Assembly (NCBI GenBank): GCA_023630585.1
Contig: CM042540.1
Location: 20,317,574 to 20,381,573 of the forward strand
Direction of reading: 5' to 3'
From: Cranoglanis bouderius
Taxonomy: Eukaryota; Chordata; Actinopteri; Siluriformes; Cranoglanididae
DNA: 64,000 bases
Position 1 is the first letter of the stretch; the number at the start of each line of letters is the position of its first letter. Below, one piece after another: positions 1 to 9,171 of this stretch. The notes under the pieces are model-generated. The model had not been told where the DNA came from. It saw only the letters and a program-made list of their open reading frames with translations, and did no database searches. Both the position numbers and the translations under genes were made by a program.

Positions 1-690
1 CGATTAGATTGGATGCATTTCTCTGTAAATTGGCGGACAAAATGTTCCTGTAAACTTCTGAATTCATTCTACTGCTACCGTCATGAGTTACATCATCAAT
101 AAAGATTAGTGAGCCTCTTCCAGATGCAGTCATGCAAGCCAAAGCCATGACACTACCGCCACCATGTTTCACAGATGAGCTCGTATGTTTTGGATCATGA
201 GCAGATACTTTCTTTCTCCACACTTTGGTCTTTCCATCACTTTGGTAGAGGTTAGTCTTGGTTCCAGAACTTTTGTGGCTCATCTCTGTATTTCTTTGCG
301 AATTCCAATCTGGCTTTCTGATTCTTACTGCTGATGAGTGGTTTGCATCTTGTGGTATGGCCTCTATGCAGTCTTCACAGGTGAAACCGAAGGCTAAAAC
401 CACGAGTAGCTGTTCAGAGCTATTTATTGTTTAAACAGTCAATCTAACAGGACACACCTGGGTAACAAGAAACACCTGTCAGTCACATGTTCTAATATTT
501 TTGTCCGCCTTAAAATTGGGTGGTCTGATACAAAATGTGTTATGTTCTATGTTGTTTAACACATCTACATATAAATAAAAGCTGAGATTTTAAACTCTCT
601 TCTCATATTCATCTTTTGATCTCAAACCCATATATGTTCAGTCTACAACAAAAACAAATGAATTGGCCTTGCCGTCCCAATAGTTTCAGA
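1..690 (-). mobile_element. Tc1/mariner-like element fragment, cut by window edge
   Basis: Most of this stretch reads as a decayed Tc1-like transposon in reverse orientation. It includes the phrase about a 'catgacactaccgccaccatg' segment (positions 148-165 area) that on the opposite strand encodes the conserved region around the second catalytic Asp in fish Tc1 transposases. The end near 600-690 has the style of a fish Tc1 terminal repeat (a run ending in 'ggccttgccgtcccaatag'). No open frame survives. The left end lies outside the window. It sits in the abr intron upstream of the penultimate coding exon. Family assignment is by pattern recognition only. Confidence 0.6.
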
Positions 691-1046
691 GTGTTTATCA
701 TAACTATACAGTGTATTGTAAAATACTTTGTGAATATGCTCACACTTCATTATAACTATGATCTTAATAGAAAGTGCTGCCTATAGTTTGAAGCATATCT
801 TAGCTTGGGGATTACATTTGGGGTAAGGGAAGATTATTTGCTGGACTGCATGAAATTGTTTGTTTTCCAAATGAACTACACTTTATGATGGCGCGATATG
901 ATGTTGTGTCTGCAATGTTCATCAGACCAATTCACCTGAGAGTTCAAATCCCCAAACTGACGGTGGATTTCATGGTGGGACATGTATACAACAGTTGCCC
1001 TCTTAGGGATGATTTATTTGTTTATTTATTTATTTATTTATTGCAG

Positions 1047-1197
1047 GGTGGCTGAGAAGGAACCGGTGAATAAAATGTCACTGCACAACCTGGCCACCGT
1101 GTTCGGCCCTACGCTGCTGAGACCGTCCGAATCGGAAAGCAACAAACCCCACATCACACTGGCCTCCGATATCTGGTCCCATGATGTCATGGCACAG
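1047..1197 (+). CDS. abr: abr penultimate coding exon
   Basis: This 151-bp exon encodes the RhoGAP helix with [20 protein letters not shown]. The first base completes a split Arg codon, so the previous intron is phase 2. The donor CAG/GTAAAC follows. An imperfect ATTT tandem run occupies the position of the polypyrimidine tract before the acceptor. Confidence 0.93.
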
Positions 1198-1711
1198 GTA
1201 AACACACACCATAAATATATTTAACCAAAATGTTTTTATTTACAGTCTTATAAGCTTCACAATCTTGCCTAGGCTGCCTGTCTGCGAAGATCAGGATCCA
1301 GTTGAACAAAACGTGCTTTTCGTTCATGACATGATGATATCGTGCCACACTGAAAAGCAAAACCTGTCACTTGTTCTGTTTAAGGAAAACAATCAGCAGG
1401 GGCTTGCTTTTTTCGGAATGAAACTCTGACTTTGACTCAGAAGTGCACGTTATTCCATGTTGCGTTGCGTTTCGCCGTCATCACAGTGTTGCAGCCGTGC
1501 TACACTGAAATGCAGTCACTGTCCAATCATGAACGCTGTTTATAGTTTACTTGCTGGCGAGATGAGACGCATGCAAAACTTATTTCGGTTCAGGAAATTC
1601 TTTCGGACTTAAATATAGTCACTTGCACTATCCGAAGGGTTTTCCCAGGACGCCACACATATATGCTATAGCCATGTGTGGATACGTTTTTCCCTGTGTG
1701 GTCTTCTGTGG

Positions 1712-1744
<33 letters not shown>

Positions 1745-1880
1745 CGCGTCTTGGTCCTCGCTCCCATGCTGTTGGTGATTCTGTCTTTGGTCCAGAGGTC
1801 TAAATAATCCCACAGCTGTATTTGGGTTTTTCAGAAGAGTGCTGGAGGTCTGCCAGGTGCACATACACACACACTCTTAG

Positions 1881-1922
<42 letters not shown>

Positions 1923-2825
1923 TTATATACGCAAACTACTCATTAGCTTGCCACAAATATAACCACGACTAAGTGTTTACTTTATTTCTCTATTAAAGGC
2001 ATTACGGTGTCATTTATTTCTCGTTCATCAAAAATAACAGAGCATTTACAGAAGAACCTGGCAGTGTGGAAGCCATTTATAGGATAACACTCCTCACACA
2101 CACTCGGTGATGTTATCATTCCTGCTTCTAGGAAGTTGTTAGGTGTAAAGAATATTTCTTATATTCGCACAGATGTAGAGGACACGTCAAGCAGGAACGT
2201 GGGTCTGATGTGATTTTGTTACTTCCTGGCTCCGAGTTATTTCTTATTTGTCCGCTCTGTTCATGTCTCCCAGTGGCATTGGAGCTGTGGTTTGTTTCGC
2301 CAGGCTGGAACATGATTTAGTTGTCGAGGTATATAAAACATTTTCCCCCAACATTTATAAACAGATTTTTTTTTTTTCTTTCCATACTGGAGATTCAACA
2401 GGTTTGCATGTTCTCCCTCTCAAAAACATGTTAAGTTCTCAACCCATTACAACATATACAGTATATACACACACAACCTCACACACATATACAGCATGTG
2501 CCCAGGTTTTCCCAGCTCAAGAGCCACCATGACCCTGAATTCAGTATTCTTACAGTGCCGTCTAGTGGCCACCATGTGAACTATAACAAATAGCCATTCA
2601 CATGTGTGAAATTCTTTCCTTCGCATATCCAGTCTTGCGAGGAAGGCTGGATCGTGCAACTATCAGCATGTAATCGAACAGCATTGTGGGTAAGCGTTGT
2701 GGATAACGCTCGTCTTCTCTGTCTCCTTTCAACAGGTCCAGGTGTTGCTCTACTACCTACAGCATCCTCCCATCTCCTTCGCCGAGCTGAAGAGGAACAC
2801 GCTGTATTTCTCCACGGACGTTTAA
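1047..2825 (+). CDS. abr: abr, last two coding exons (RhoGAP domain C-terminus)
   Basis: Two exons encode the end of ABR (active BCR-related), a protein with a DH-PH exchange module and a C-terminal RhoGAP domain that switches off Rac and Cdc42 at the membrane. Exon A is 1047-1197, after a TTGCAG acceptor and before a GTAAAC donor. It encodes [16 protein letters not shown] and then the GAP-domain signature [13 protein letters not shown]. Exon B is 2736-2825, after AACAG, and encodes [15 protein letters not shown] through FSTDV and a TAA stop. Exon A ends on a complete codon and exon B starts on one, so they join in frame. The -STDV ending and the [10 protein letters not shown] segment match ABR better than its paralogue BCR (family knowledge). 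Upstream exons lie outside the window. Confidence 0.93.
1713..1744. repeat. (TG)n microsatellite
   Basis: An imperfect GT run in the abr intron between the last two coding exons. A second CA run follows at 1882-1921. The rest of that 1.5-kb intron shows nothing else recognisable. Confidence 0.9.
1882..1921. repeat. (CA)n microsatellite
   Basis: About 20 uninterrupted CA units in the final abr intron. Confidence 0.95.
2736..2825 (+). CDS. abr: abr terminal coding exon
   Basis: This exon has 29 codons plus TAA and encodes the last helix of the RhoGAP domain and the conserved C-terminal end FSTDV. The acceptor is TTTCAACAG. It joins in phase 0 to the preceding exon. Confidence 0.93.
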
Positions 2826-2997
2826 CCCCCCCATCCCCCCCACCACCACCACAACCACCACCACCACCACCACAGAGACACTTCCATCCATTCCCTCCAA
2901 ACACCATCATCGATTTTCTTGTACAGAATTCCACCCGCGCAGGGGACACCGGACAGAGACAGCTGCCTCCTTCCTGTCCTCGTCTCATGCTGTTCCG

Positions 2998-3000
<3 letters not shown>

Positions 3001-3083
<83 letters not shown>
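3001..3083. repeat. (GT)41 microsatellite in abr 3'UTR
   Basis: A pure GT run of about 83 bases, transcribed with abr if the polyA assignment is right. It generates several long spurious frames (poly Val-Cys and poly Thr-His). Confidence 0.97.
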
Positions 3084-3084
<1 letters not shown>

Positions 3085-3940
3085 AGAGTGCAGTGCCCCC
3101 CCTCCCCCCCACTCTGCCCGGACGGAGAGCTGGAGGTGAAGGAGGAACGATGGCTTCGAACTTCCACCTGTCAGACGGGACGTGTGTCTTTGTGGCTGAA
3201 GGCGTGAGGCATGATGGGAAGTTATTAACTGCCACCCCAGTTCAGTGACGCCGGTGCAAGAGATGTGTTTATACTCTGTTTTTTTTTGTTTGTTTTTTTT
3301 CTGTTGGTGTTTATTCCGAAGCATTACAGAAAACATCCATACATCCCACCACATCTGCATTTCCTACATATATAATTTTGTTTAACAGCTCTTCTAGTTT
3401 CGTTTTTGGCTTTTGCACATGTCTGAACAAAACTATTTGTGTGAGTGCATGTGTGCACACACATCTGTGTGTATGAGTGTGTGTGAGTCCTTGCCTTTTC
3501 TTCAAGCTGAGGCTTCGATAGGAACTCTGTACTTGGCTGGTCACATTTTATTCTCTGTAGAAAAGCAGACACTTTCTGACCATTCCAAGGCCAAAATTCT
3601 TATTTATTATAAATATAGTCTATATGTGTGCCTGTACAGTCCATTACATCATCATGACTCTAGTTTGAAGGGTTGTTTTTTTTGTTTTTTTTAGCGAGTT
3701 TATTTTAGCAGAAATTTTCTTGTTTACGGTCAGTGCTGACTGAGCTGTACTGTAAAAAAAAAAATAAATAAATAAATAAAAAAAAATCATAAACAGAAAC
3801 ATAAAATAAACTTTGACCATTAAATCGACCTGGTTTTTGGAATTTGATTCAATTGTATGGGAATAAATCATGCTAAGTGAACTGTTCACCATGTGATCAT
3901 TTCTGAAACACAGTGTGATGTATTGGATGATGTGTGCAGT

Positions 3941-3941
<1 letters not shown>

Positions 3942-3988
<47 letters not shown>
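3942..3988. repeat. poly-T tract (47 bases)
   Basis: An uninterrupted T homopolymer. It may be the tail of an old antisense retroposed element, but no element body is recognisable beside it. Confidence 0.9.
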
Positions 3989-3990
<2 letters not shown>

Positions 3991-4257
3991 ATGGATGGAT
4001 GCAAAGGCAAATTTCTATGTTGCTTTTATTTATCTTTTGTCCTTTTAAAACTGACTCCATGATGATTTAGTTTGGAGGGGAAAAAAAAAAGTGAAGCCAG
4101 TGACGTTCTCCTAATAAGCACTGTTAGATATCGGATACTCCTTGATGATATTTTTTAATATTGTATTTTACTTTTGCTGTAAAGATATTCCATATAGTGC
4201 ATTTCCGATAAGGATAATTGTTGATGTGAACATTTTTTCTCTTCTGTTTTTAGTAAA

Positions 4258-4267
4258 AATAAATAAA
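4258..4267 (+). promoter_or_regulatory. abr: abr polyadenylation signals
   Basis: Two overlapping AATAAA hexamers lie about 1.43 kb after the abr stop, on the same strand. This is the first strong doublet after the poly-T tract. Confidence 0.5.
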
Positions 4268-4408
4268 AGTGTACAGGAAGCCCATTAAAAAGCATTGTGT
4301 ATTGAATATCAACAGAGATTTCTTTTTGGGTTTTACAAATATATTATAATGCCTTATAAGGGGATGCATGTATATCCATTTTTTGGTACCTGTTGATACT
4401 GTTTTATG

Positions 4409-4942
4409 TAGAGGTCGACCGATAGTGTAGTGGATTTTACCTATACCGATAACTAAGTTGGGCGGTACCTGCCGATAACCGATTAATCAACCGATTAAAA
4501 CTGATACTGAATGAAAATGTAACACTCAAAGTAAAAAATATCGTTTTTGAACAAAAAATAAATAGCACTGAATGTACCATGAAAATGTACTGTACTTTTT
4601 AAAATGAAATAAATATATAAATATTAATATATTTCTTAACTATTAATAAATAAATATTAAAGTAAATAAAAGATATACATCCATACTGAACCAAAATGTC
4701 TCCAAATAAAAATAGAGGCATCCAAAATGAATCAAAAAACACTTCAAATAACACAACAAAATTTGTCAGTAATGTGTCAGTTTTTATTTCACCTCTAGAG
4801 GCCGCTCTCGTGCTGTATAATGACAGCGGACCCTTCTCAGCCGCTCCTGCATTGGATGCAACCGGAAAAACCATCAGTGTGGATTTTTGCTGATAACCGA
4901 TAGTCAAATAATTGCCAAAACCGATCGATCGGTCGACCTATA
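4409..4942. mobile_element. hAT-type non-autonomous element (MITE) with 8-bp target duplication
   Basis: Inverted ends are visible. The left end starts TAGAGGTCGACCGATA and the right end, read in reverse, starts TATAGGTCGACCGATCG. The element is flanked by a perfect 8-bp direct repeat GTTTTATG (4401-4408 and 4943-4950). An 8-bp duplication and short inverted ends fit the hAT superfamily. The 534-bp body is too short for a transposase and contains several internal 'CCGATAAC' words near both ends. It lies just downstream of the abr polyA signals. Confidence 0.85.
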
Positions 4943-5339
4943 GTTTTATGTTTACGGTTTTATAGCACTTCAAAACGTATCTTTAATAGAGACTGTGAGG
5001 ACGGCCAATCTGAAGTGTAGACCCTGGCAAAAGGAAGCGTGTGTGGCCCAGTGCCCAATGAAAATATCAAAATATATTAAGCCACATGCCTGTATTGGGA
5101 CACACAATTCTTACTTTGTGCACATATGGTATACATTTACACATTTCTTAGAAGAAACAGGAAACCATCATCTCATAGAACACTATCTAGCCGAGCCGCG
5201 TCTTTGCTGTAACCATTGTATATCTGCATTGTGTTCTGGAGCTTTGAGTTAGACGTTTGCTATCTCCTCTACTTCTACATTAGATTTGTCATTAATATAA
5301 CACTGGGAAAGTCTAAAGACCTTTTGTAAGATAATTGGT

Positions 5340-5510
5340 GTTTCCAAATTTTCAGTAGTGTGTGAATGTGTGTGCCCTGCGATGGGTTGGCACCCATGGG
5401 TTGGCAGGGTGTCCCCCACCTTGTGCTCCAAGTTCCCTGGGATAGGCCTCAGGCTCCCCGTGACCCTGTGTAGGATAAGCGGTACAGAAAATGGATAACA
5501 TTGGGAAATA
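5340..5510 (+). repeat. 3' tail of an L2-like LINE or tail-sharing SINE
   Basis: The stretch carries the phrase style of the common fish L2/SINE tail: a 'ccctgcgatgggttggcac' start, a 'gggataggc' middle and an end 'ggataagcggtacagaaaat'. Related degenerate tails occur near 50.5, 54.1 and 59.65 kb. Assignment is by recognition of this widespread tail. Confidence 0.6.
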
Positions 5511-6154
5511 TTTTTTGTCCATATTAAACTCCTTTTTAAATGCTTGAGCAATGTCCACCTGTGATGTCAGCGTGACAAGTGACTCACAGGGACAATGCAA
5601 ATACAGCACCGACCAACAAACGAGCACCAGACTTGCCAAATACATCACGAACATTTCGACATAAACATATTTAATGTGTTCCAGGGTGGCGTTTCCCTTT
5701 AATTTAAAAACTACCAACAGTGCTGATGCTAAAATAAATGTATTATTACAGTATGTGTACATGAACATAATAAATTGCTTTTTTTTTTTTTTTTTGCTAG
5801 CAGTGAAAATTAGTATATTCAGAATGCACATGAAGCTATACTATCCAAAATCCACCACCCCCACCCCCACTCCCAGACAGGTTGCTCCATAAACACGTGA
5901 ATCCACCTCACGCTTTGGCTTGATACAATGTTGTTGTTCTGCCACTCTCAGACACCGAGTCTGGGACACATGGCGCCATGAGGACTCAGTGTGACCTGGT
6001 GGGGACCTTTCTTGTAACCTTCGTTCTCTGGGCCCTTGTGCACCCAGCAAATAAATAAATAAATAAATAAATAAGAAGGGGAAAAAAAAGCGCATGGGTG
6101 CACGTGCGTTAGATGAGGTTGCGCATTCTGTGTAAAAGCGCACGAGATATACTG

Positions 6155-6190
<36 letters not shown>

Positions 6191-6652
6191 TTATTTGTGC
6201 ATCGAGCACTTTGTGGTTTCATGTCATTATCAGTGTGCAAGGAATAATTCGGGATAGCATCAGAGCACCAGATTTTTGCTTCTATGCATACTGCGCATAC
6301 TATGCATCATCTTGCGCATGCGCAAGAAAGAACACGTAAATCACCTCCAGATCACTTGAGAGAGAGACACCTCTGTAGCGCTTTAGACTATTTGTCCTTC
6401 TCAATCTTTACTGCCATTTATACTTGAAGAATAAAACTAAATTACAAAAAGTGAAAAAAAAAATTGTGCAAGACTCCACTGAATGACTTTTCTTAACTTT
6501 TTGTTTTTTGTTTGTATTTTTTTTTTTGTACCACATTGCATCATGCAACAGTCCTAAACTGCATATATTTTGTATGATCAGAAATAATATTTAATAAAAA
6601 TTTGTCATTACATATGACCTGAATGTTAGGCTAAGCATTTTTACACCAGAAG

Positions 6653-6716
<64 letters not shown>

Positions 6717-6890
6717 TTTACTCATGGACAATCCATTTACTTTATGTGATATTTAGACTGAGTCAAAATTCATGTACCATGCAGTTTTAATTAAAAAAAA
6801 AAGAGAGAATCTAGGGAGTCTGGATATGCGTATGAATAATTTATGCATGAAAGGGTTTAAAGGCGATGAAAGTTGTTGCATGAATTCTAA
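5511..6890. other. non-coding spacer with trinucleotide repeats
   Basis: No gene is visible between the L2-like tail and the nanos promoter region. It holds an AAAT run (6049-6075), two ATT runs (6155-6191 and 6655-6716) and several A or T homopolymers. Confidence 0.7.
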
Positions 6891-6894
6891 TTAA

Positions 6895-6896
<2 letters not shown>

Positions 6897-6942
<46 letters not shown>
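6897..6942. repeat. (TA)n run upstream of nanos2
   Basis: About 23 TA units ending some 70 bp before the nanos2 TATA box. Such a run could melt or form a cruciform, but no function is shown. Confidence 0.95.
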
Positions 6943-6946
<4 letters not shown>

Positions 6947-7013
6947 AAGTGTGCGCGCGAGACAGGTGCAGTTTAAAATTCCTCAACTTGTTACACTGTT
7001 GCAGGGTCGCGTG

Positions 7014-7021
7014 TATAAATA
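7014..7021 (+). promoter_or_regulatory. nanos2: TATA box of nanos2
   Basis: TATAAATA lies 56 bp before the chosen ATG (7070), in an otherwise GC-rich stretch. Initiation about 30 bp downstream would fall near 7040-7047. That makes the in-frame upstream ATG at 7040 unlikely to be used. Confidence 0.6.
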
Positions 7022-7069
7022 CAGCGCGCGCGTGGGCTCGTGCGTTTTCACTTCATCACTACCTCGGAC

Positions 7070-7627
7070 ATGCAGCGGGACTTTGGAGACCGACACACCC
7101 CTCCCAGAGACTTCTTCATGTGGCATGACTATCTGGGTCTCAGAGCCATGGTGGCCCGGATGACATGCGCGGGTGACGTCCCACAGCTCCAGTCTTCCTC
7201 ACAAGACCCGTGGACGGGGCTCGAGGAGCCCTCTTGGTGCCCTGATGCCACCCCGGGAACTTCAGGTAACACTGCGCGCACGCCGGGGAGCCAGGGCCTC
7301 GGGCAGACCTCGGAGAAAACTGTGTGCGGGTTCTGCAAGCAGAACGGAGAGAGCGCGGAGATCTACGCCAGCCATCGGCTGAAAGCGCGCAACGGCCGCG
7401 TGCTGTGTCCCGTCCTGAGGAACTACGTCTGTCCGATCTGCGGAGCCACCGGGGACGAGGCGCACACCCGTCACTACTGCCCCGCGCGCGCGCTCGCGCA
7501 CACCCACTCTGACGTCATCGCCCCTGACGTCATCGCCCCTGCCGTCATCGCCCCTGCCGTGGGCTCGCGGTACCTGAAACTCGTGAACGATGTTTTTGTT
7601 CAGACCGGGTCTCAGGTCAACATGTAA
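7070..7627 (+). CDS. nanos2: Nanos-family RNA-binding protein, most like Nanos2
   Basis: Single-exon, 185 aa. Nanos proteins bind 3'UTRs and recruit the CCR4-NOT deadenylase to silence mRNAs in germ cells. The N-terminus has the NOT1-interacting motif FFMWHDYLGL (residues 15-24). The twin CCHC zinc finger uses C86, C89, H102, C113 and C121, C124, H132, C137, with the usual spacing (2-12-10, then 2-7-4). The second knuckle CPICGATGDEAHTRHYC resembles Nanos2 (GATGDxAHT) more than Nanos1 or Nanos3, so the paralogue call is moderately sure while the family is certain. The start at 7070 is preferred to 7040 because of the TATA box. A tandem five-residue repeat (VIAPD/VIAPA, about residues 149-164) follows the zinc fingers. 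Its GC content is much higher than that of the surroundings. Confidence 0.9.
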   Translation: MQRDFGDRHTPPRDFFMWHDYLGLRAMVARMTCAGDVPQLQSSSQDPWTGLEEPSWCPDATPGTSGNTARTPGSQGLGQTSEKTVCGFCKQNGESAEIYASHRLKARNGRVLCPVLRNYVCPICGATGDEAHTRHYCPARALAHTHSDVIAPDVIAPAVIAPAVGSRYLKLVNDVFVQTGSQVNM

Positions 7628-7998
7628 ATGTAAATTAGTTCATTTTAACAACGGACATGCCAAATAGTTCACATTTAAACGTTCAAATGTTTTCTTAATG
7701 GTTTTGTATGGATGAAAAATGATAGTAAAACATATATAGCCTATTTTTTATTTTATTTTTTTACTTTTATTGTTCTTTCAAGTCTTGTATAAAGTTGATA
7801 TGTTTTAAACCCGTTTGTATTGTAATTAGACTATACACCTTTTTATATTTATTGTTTGTTTTCCCTTTTCTCTTTAAAAAAATCTTTTTTAAATAACTTT
7901 TTAATAACAAAATGATTCGCAGTGAAAGTGTTCTTTTTAATATGGTTCTTTTTGTACAAAAAAAAAAAAAAATTCAATAAATGCTTCAGTTGAAGAAA
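7628..7998 (+). other. nanos2: nanos2 3'UTR (probable)
   Basis: A T-rich stretch between the stop and shortly past the AATAAA at 7976-7981. It has six GTTC words and U-rich tracts. I looked for a miR-430 seed match (GCACTT) and did not see one, and no perfect Pumilio site was seen. Confidence 0.55.
7976..7981 (+). promoter_or_regulatory. nanos2: nanos2 polyadenylation signal
   Basis: AATAAA lies about 350 bp after the nanos2 stop and right after a genomic A run (7959-7972). Confidence 0.55.
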
Positions 7999-8449
7999 AA
8001 GTGCACTCTCTCTTCCAGGCTGTGTTTGATAGAATCTGCTTCACATGAAGGAAACCAGGAAGTGATGTTTGTTCAGGGGAAACAAACAAACAAACAAATA
8101 AAAACACAGCCTATTGATTTCTCTTACTTAATTATTAAAACATATAGGTCTACACGTTTAAATCACAGCCTTCTTATAATTAATGTTCAAGTATTTTCTC
8201 GTAATTACTTTCTCGAGGGAAAATACAGTAAAGCTTCAACCATTTTCTGTTCATAATAGTTTCAAGACGTCCACAAGATGGCGGCGTTTCCCACCGACTG
8301 TAACTGTGACTGTAACACACCATTACTTCAGTTAAACAGCTTGCCTCAGCTGAGTATATTATTAAACACCTTATTGTATTATTAAGCACTAAGTATTGCT
8401 GACTTAAATATATATAAAACACATTTCCCTAAGTAGCGTACAACGGCTG

Positions 8450-8453
<4 letters not shown>

Positions 8454-8487
<34 letters not shown>
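8454..8487. repeat. (ACA)n trinucleotide run
   Basis: About eleven CAA units immediately upstream of the inferred zswim7 promoter. Confidence 0.9.
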
Positions 8488-8580
8488 ACGATTGGACTAC
8501 AAAACCCACAATTCTTCTTCTTCGCTTCTTGCTATTTCCGCTTCCGCCTGTTGAATGTTTGTTTCGTGACGCGGGAAAAC
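8488..8580 (+). promoter_or_regulatory. zswim7: probable zswim7 promoter
   Basis: A CpG-containing, TATA-less stretch with an inverted CCAAT box (ATTGG, 8491-8495). An ACTACAAAACCCA word (8496-8508) resembles part of the ZNF143 motif, and two adjacent ETS-like cores lie at 8535-8546 (TTTCCG, CTTCCG). Such sets are typical of housekeeping promoters. It lies about 550 bp before the zswim7 ATG. Inference from motifs only. Confidence 0.45.
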
Positions 8581-9095
8581 ACTCGGGTCTTTTTTTTAAT
8601 ATAGGTATATATACAAATACTTGTATTTTATGTTCAAATTTCTTTGGAACAAATAACAGATATTTCCATGTAGTTTATTCGCAGCAGTATTTCAGGTAAA
8701 TACAGCTAACATCGCTGTTTACGCTTGCTAACCGGCTAACTCGTATCCGTACATGTAGCAGTCTAACTAGCGTTCTGCTCATTGGGCTCAATCTGAAATC
8801 GCTCCCTAATCTCTCCATACGTACACTCGGTACATCCCGCTACAGTAGTGGCTTGTATACTACATGTAGTGCACTAGATATCCGATAGGGACACATTTTC
8901 GGTTCTAGGTCAGAATAAATCTAGTTCTTTCCTTATAGGTAGCGTGAAAGTGAGATGAGAGAGGAACTCGTTGTTGTTTCGAGGTAGGAATATTTACTGA
9001 CAAGATTTATAGCTAATAATTCAGCAATTGACATAATTCTATATTAACTTTACCTCATAATCTCACGTTAAGTCCTGTGCGTCTCTCAGCAGAAT
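8581..9095 (+). other. zswim7: zswim7 5' UTR region with a probable leader intron
   Basis: A donor-like TTTCAG/GTAAAT at 8690-8701 and an acceptor GTCTCTCAG ending at 9089 would remove a ~390-bp leader intron and leave six bases before the ATG. Another possible donor (GAG/GTAGGA) lies near 8983. No coding sequence is seen. Confidence 0.4.
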
Positions 9096-9171
9096 ATGGC
9101 TTCATGTTTGCCTGCTGTCGCTGAACAGCTACTGAAAGACCTTCAAAAGACATATTCAGAGAAATCCCAAA
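9096..9171 (+). CDS. zswim7: zswim7 coding exon 1
   Basis: 76 bp from the ATG (context AGAATATGG) to the donor CAAA/GTAAGT. It encodes 25 residues plus one base of a split Ile codon. Confidence 0.9.

Larger units (their letters stand above)
2826..4285 (+). other. abr: abr 3' untranslated region (probable)
   Basis: The stretch between the abr stop and two overlapping AATAAA signals (4258-4263 and 4262-4267) has no coding feature and is the likely 3'UTR. It is rich in simple sequence: a CCA/CAC run (2840-2872), a pure GT run of about 41 units (3001-3083) and a 47-base T run (3942-3988). The open frames here are repeat artefacts. The true cleavage site cannot be set without transcript data. Confidence 0.6.

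Noticed and set aside
2822..3248. Several Thr-His or Val-Cys repeat frames on both strands
   Set aside because: Pure translation of the GT microsatellite.
2581..3360. 259-codon frame on the - strand over the abr 3'UTR
   Set aside because: It is made by the CA/GT run and the GGT/CCA tract. It has no conserved motif and overlaps the real abr terminal exon on the other strand.
7129..7512. Arg-rich frames antisense to or shifted from nanos2
   Set aside because: Shadows of the GC-rich nanos2 coding sequence. Only the 7070 frame has the zinc fingers and the NOT1-binding motif.
7510..7532. Two perfect TGACGTCA (CRE) sites as regulatory elements
   Set aside because: They lie inside nanos2 coding DNA and arise from the 15-bp repeat. 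A regulatory role is not supported, so they are mentioned only as a curiosity.
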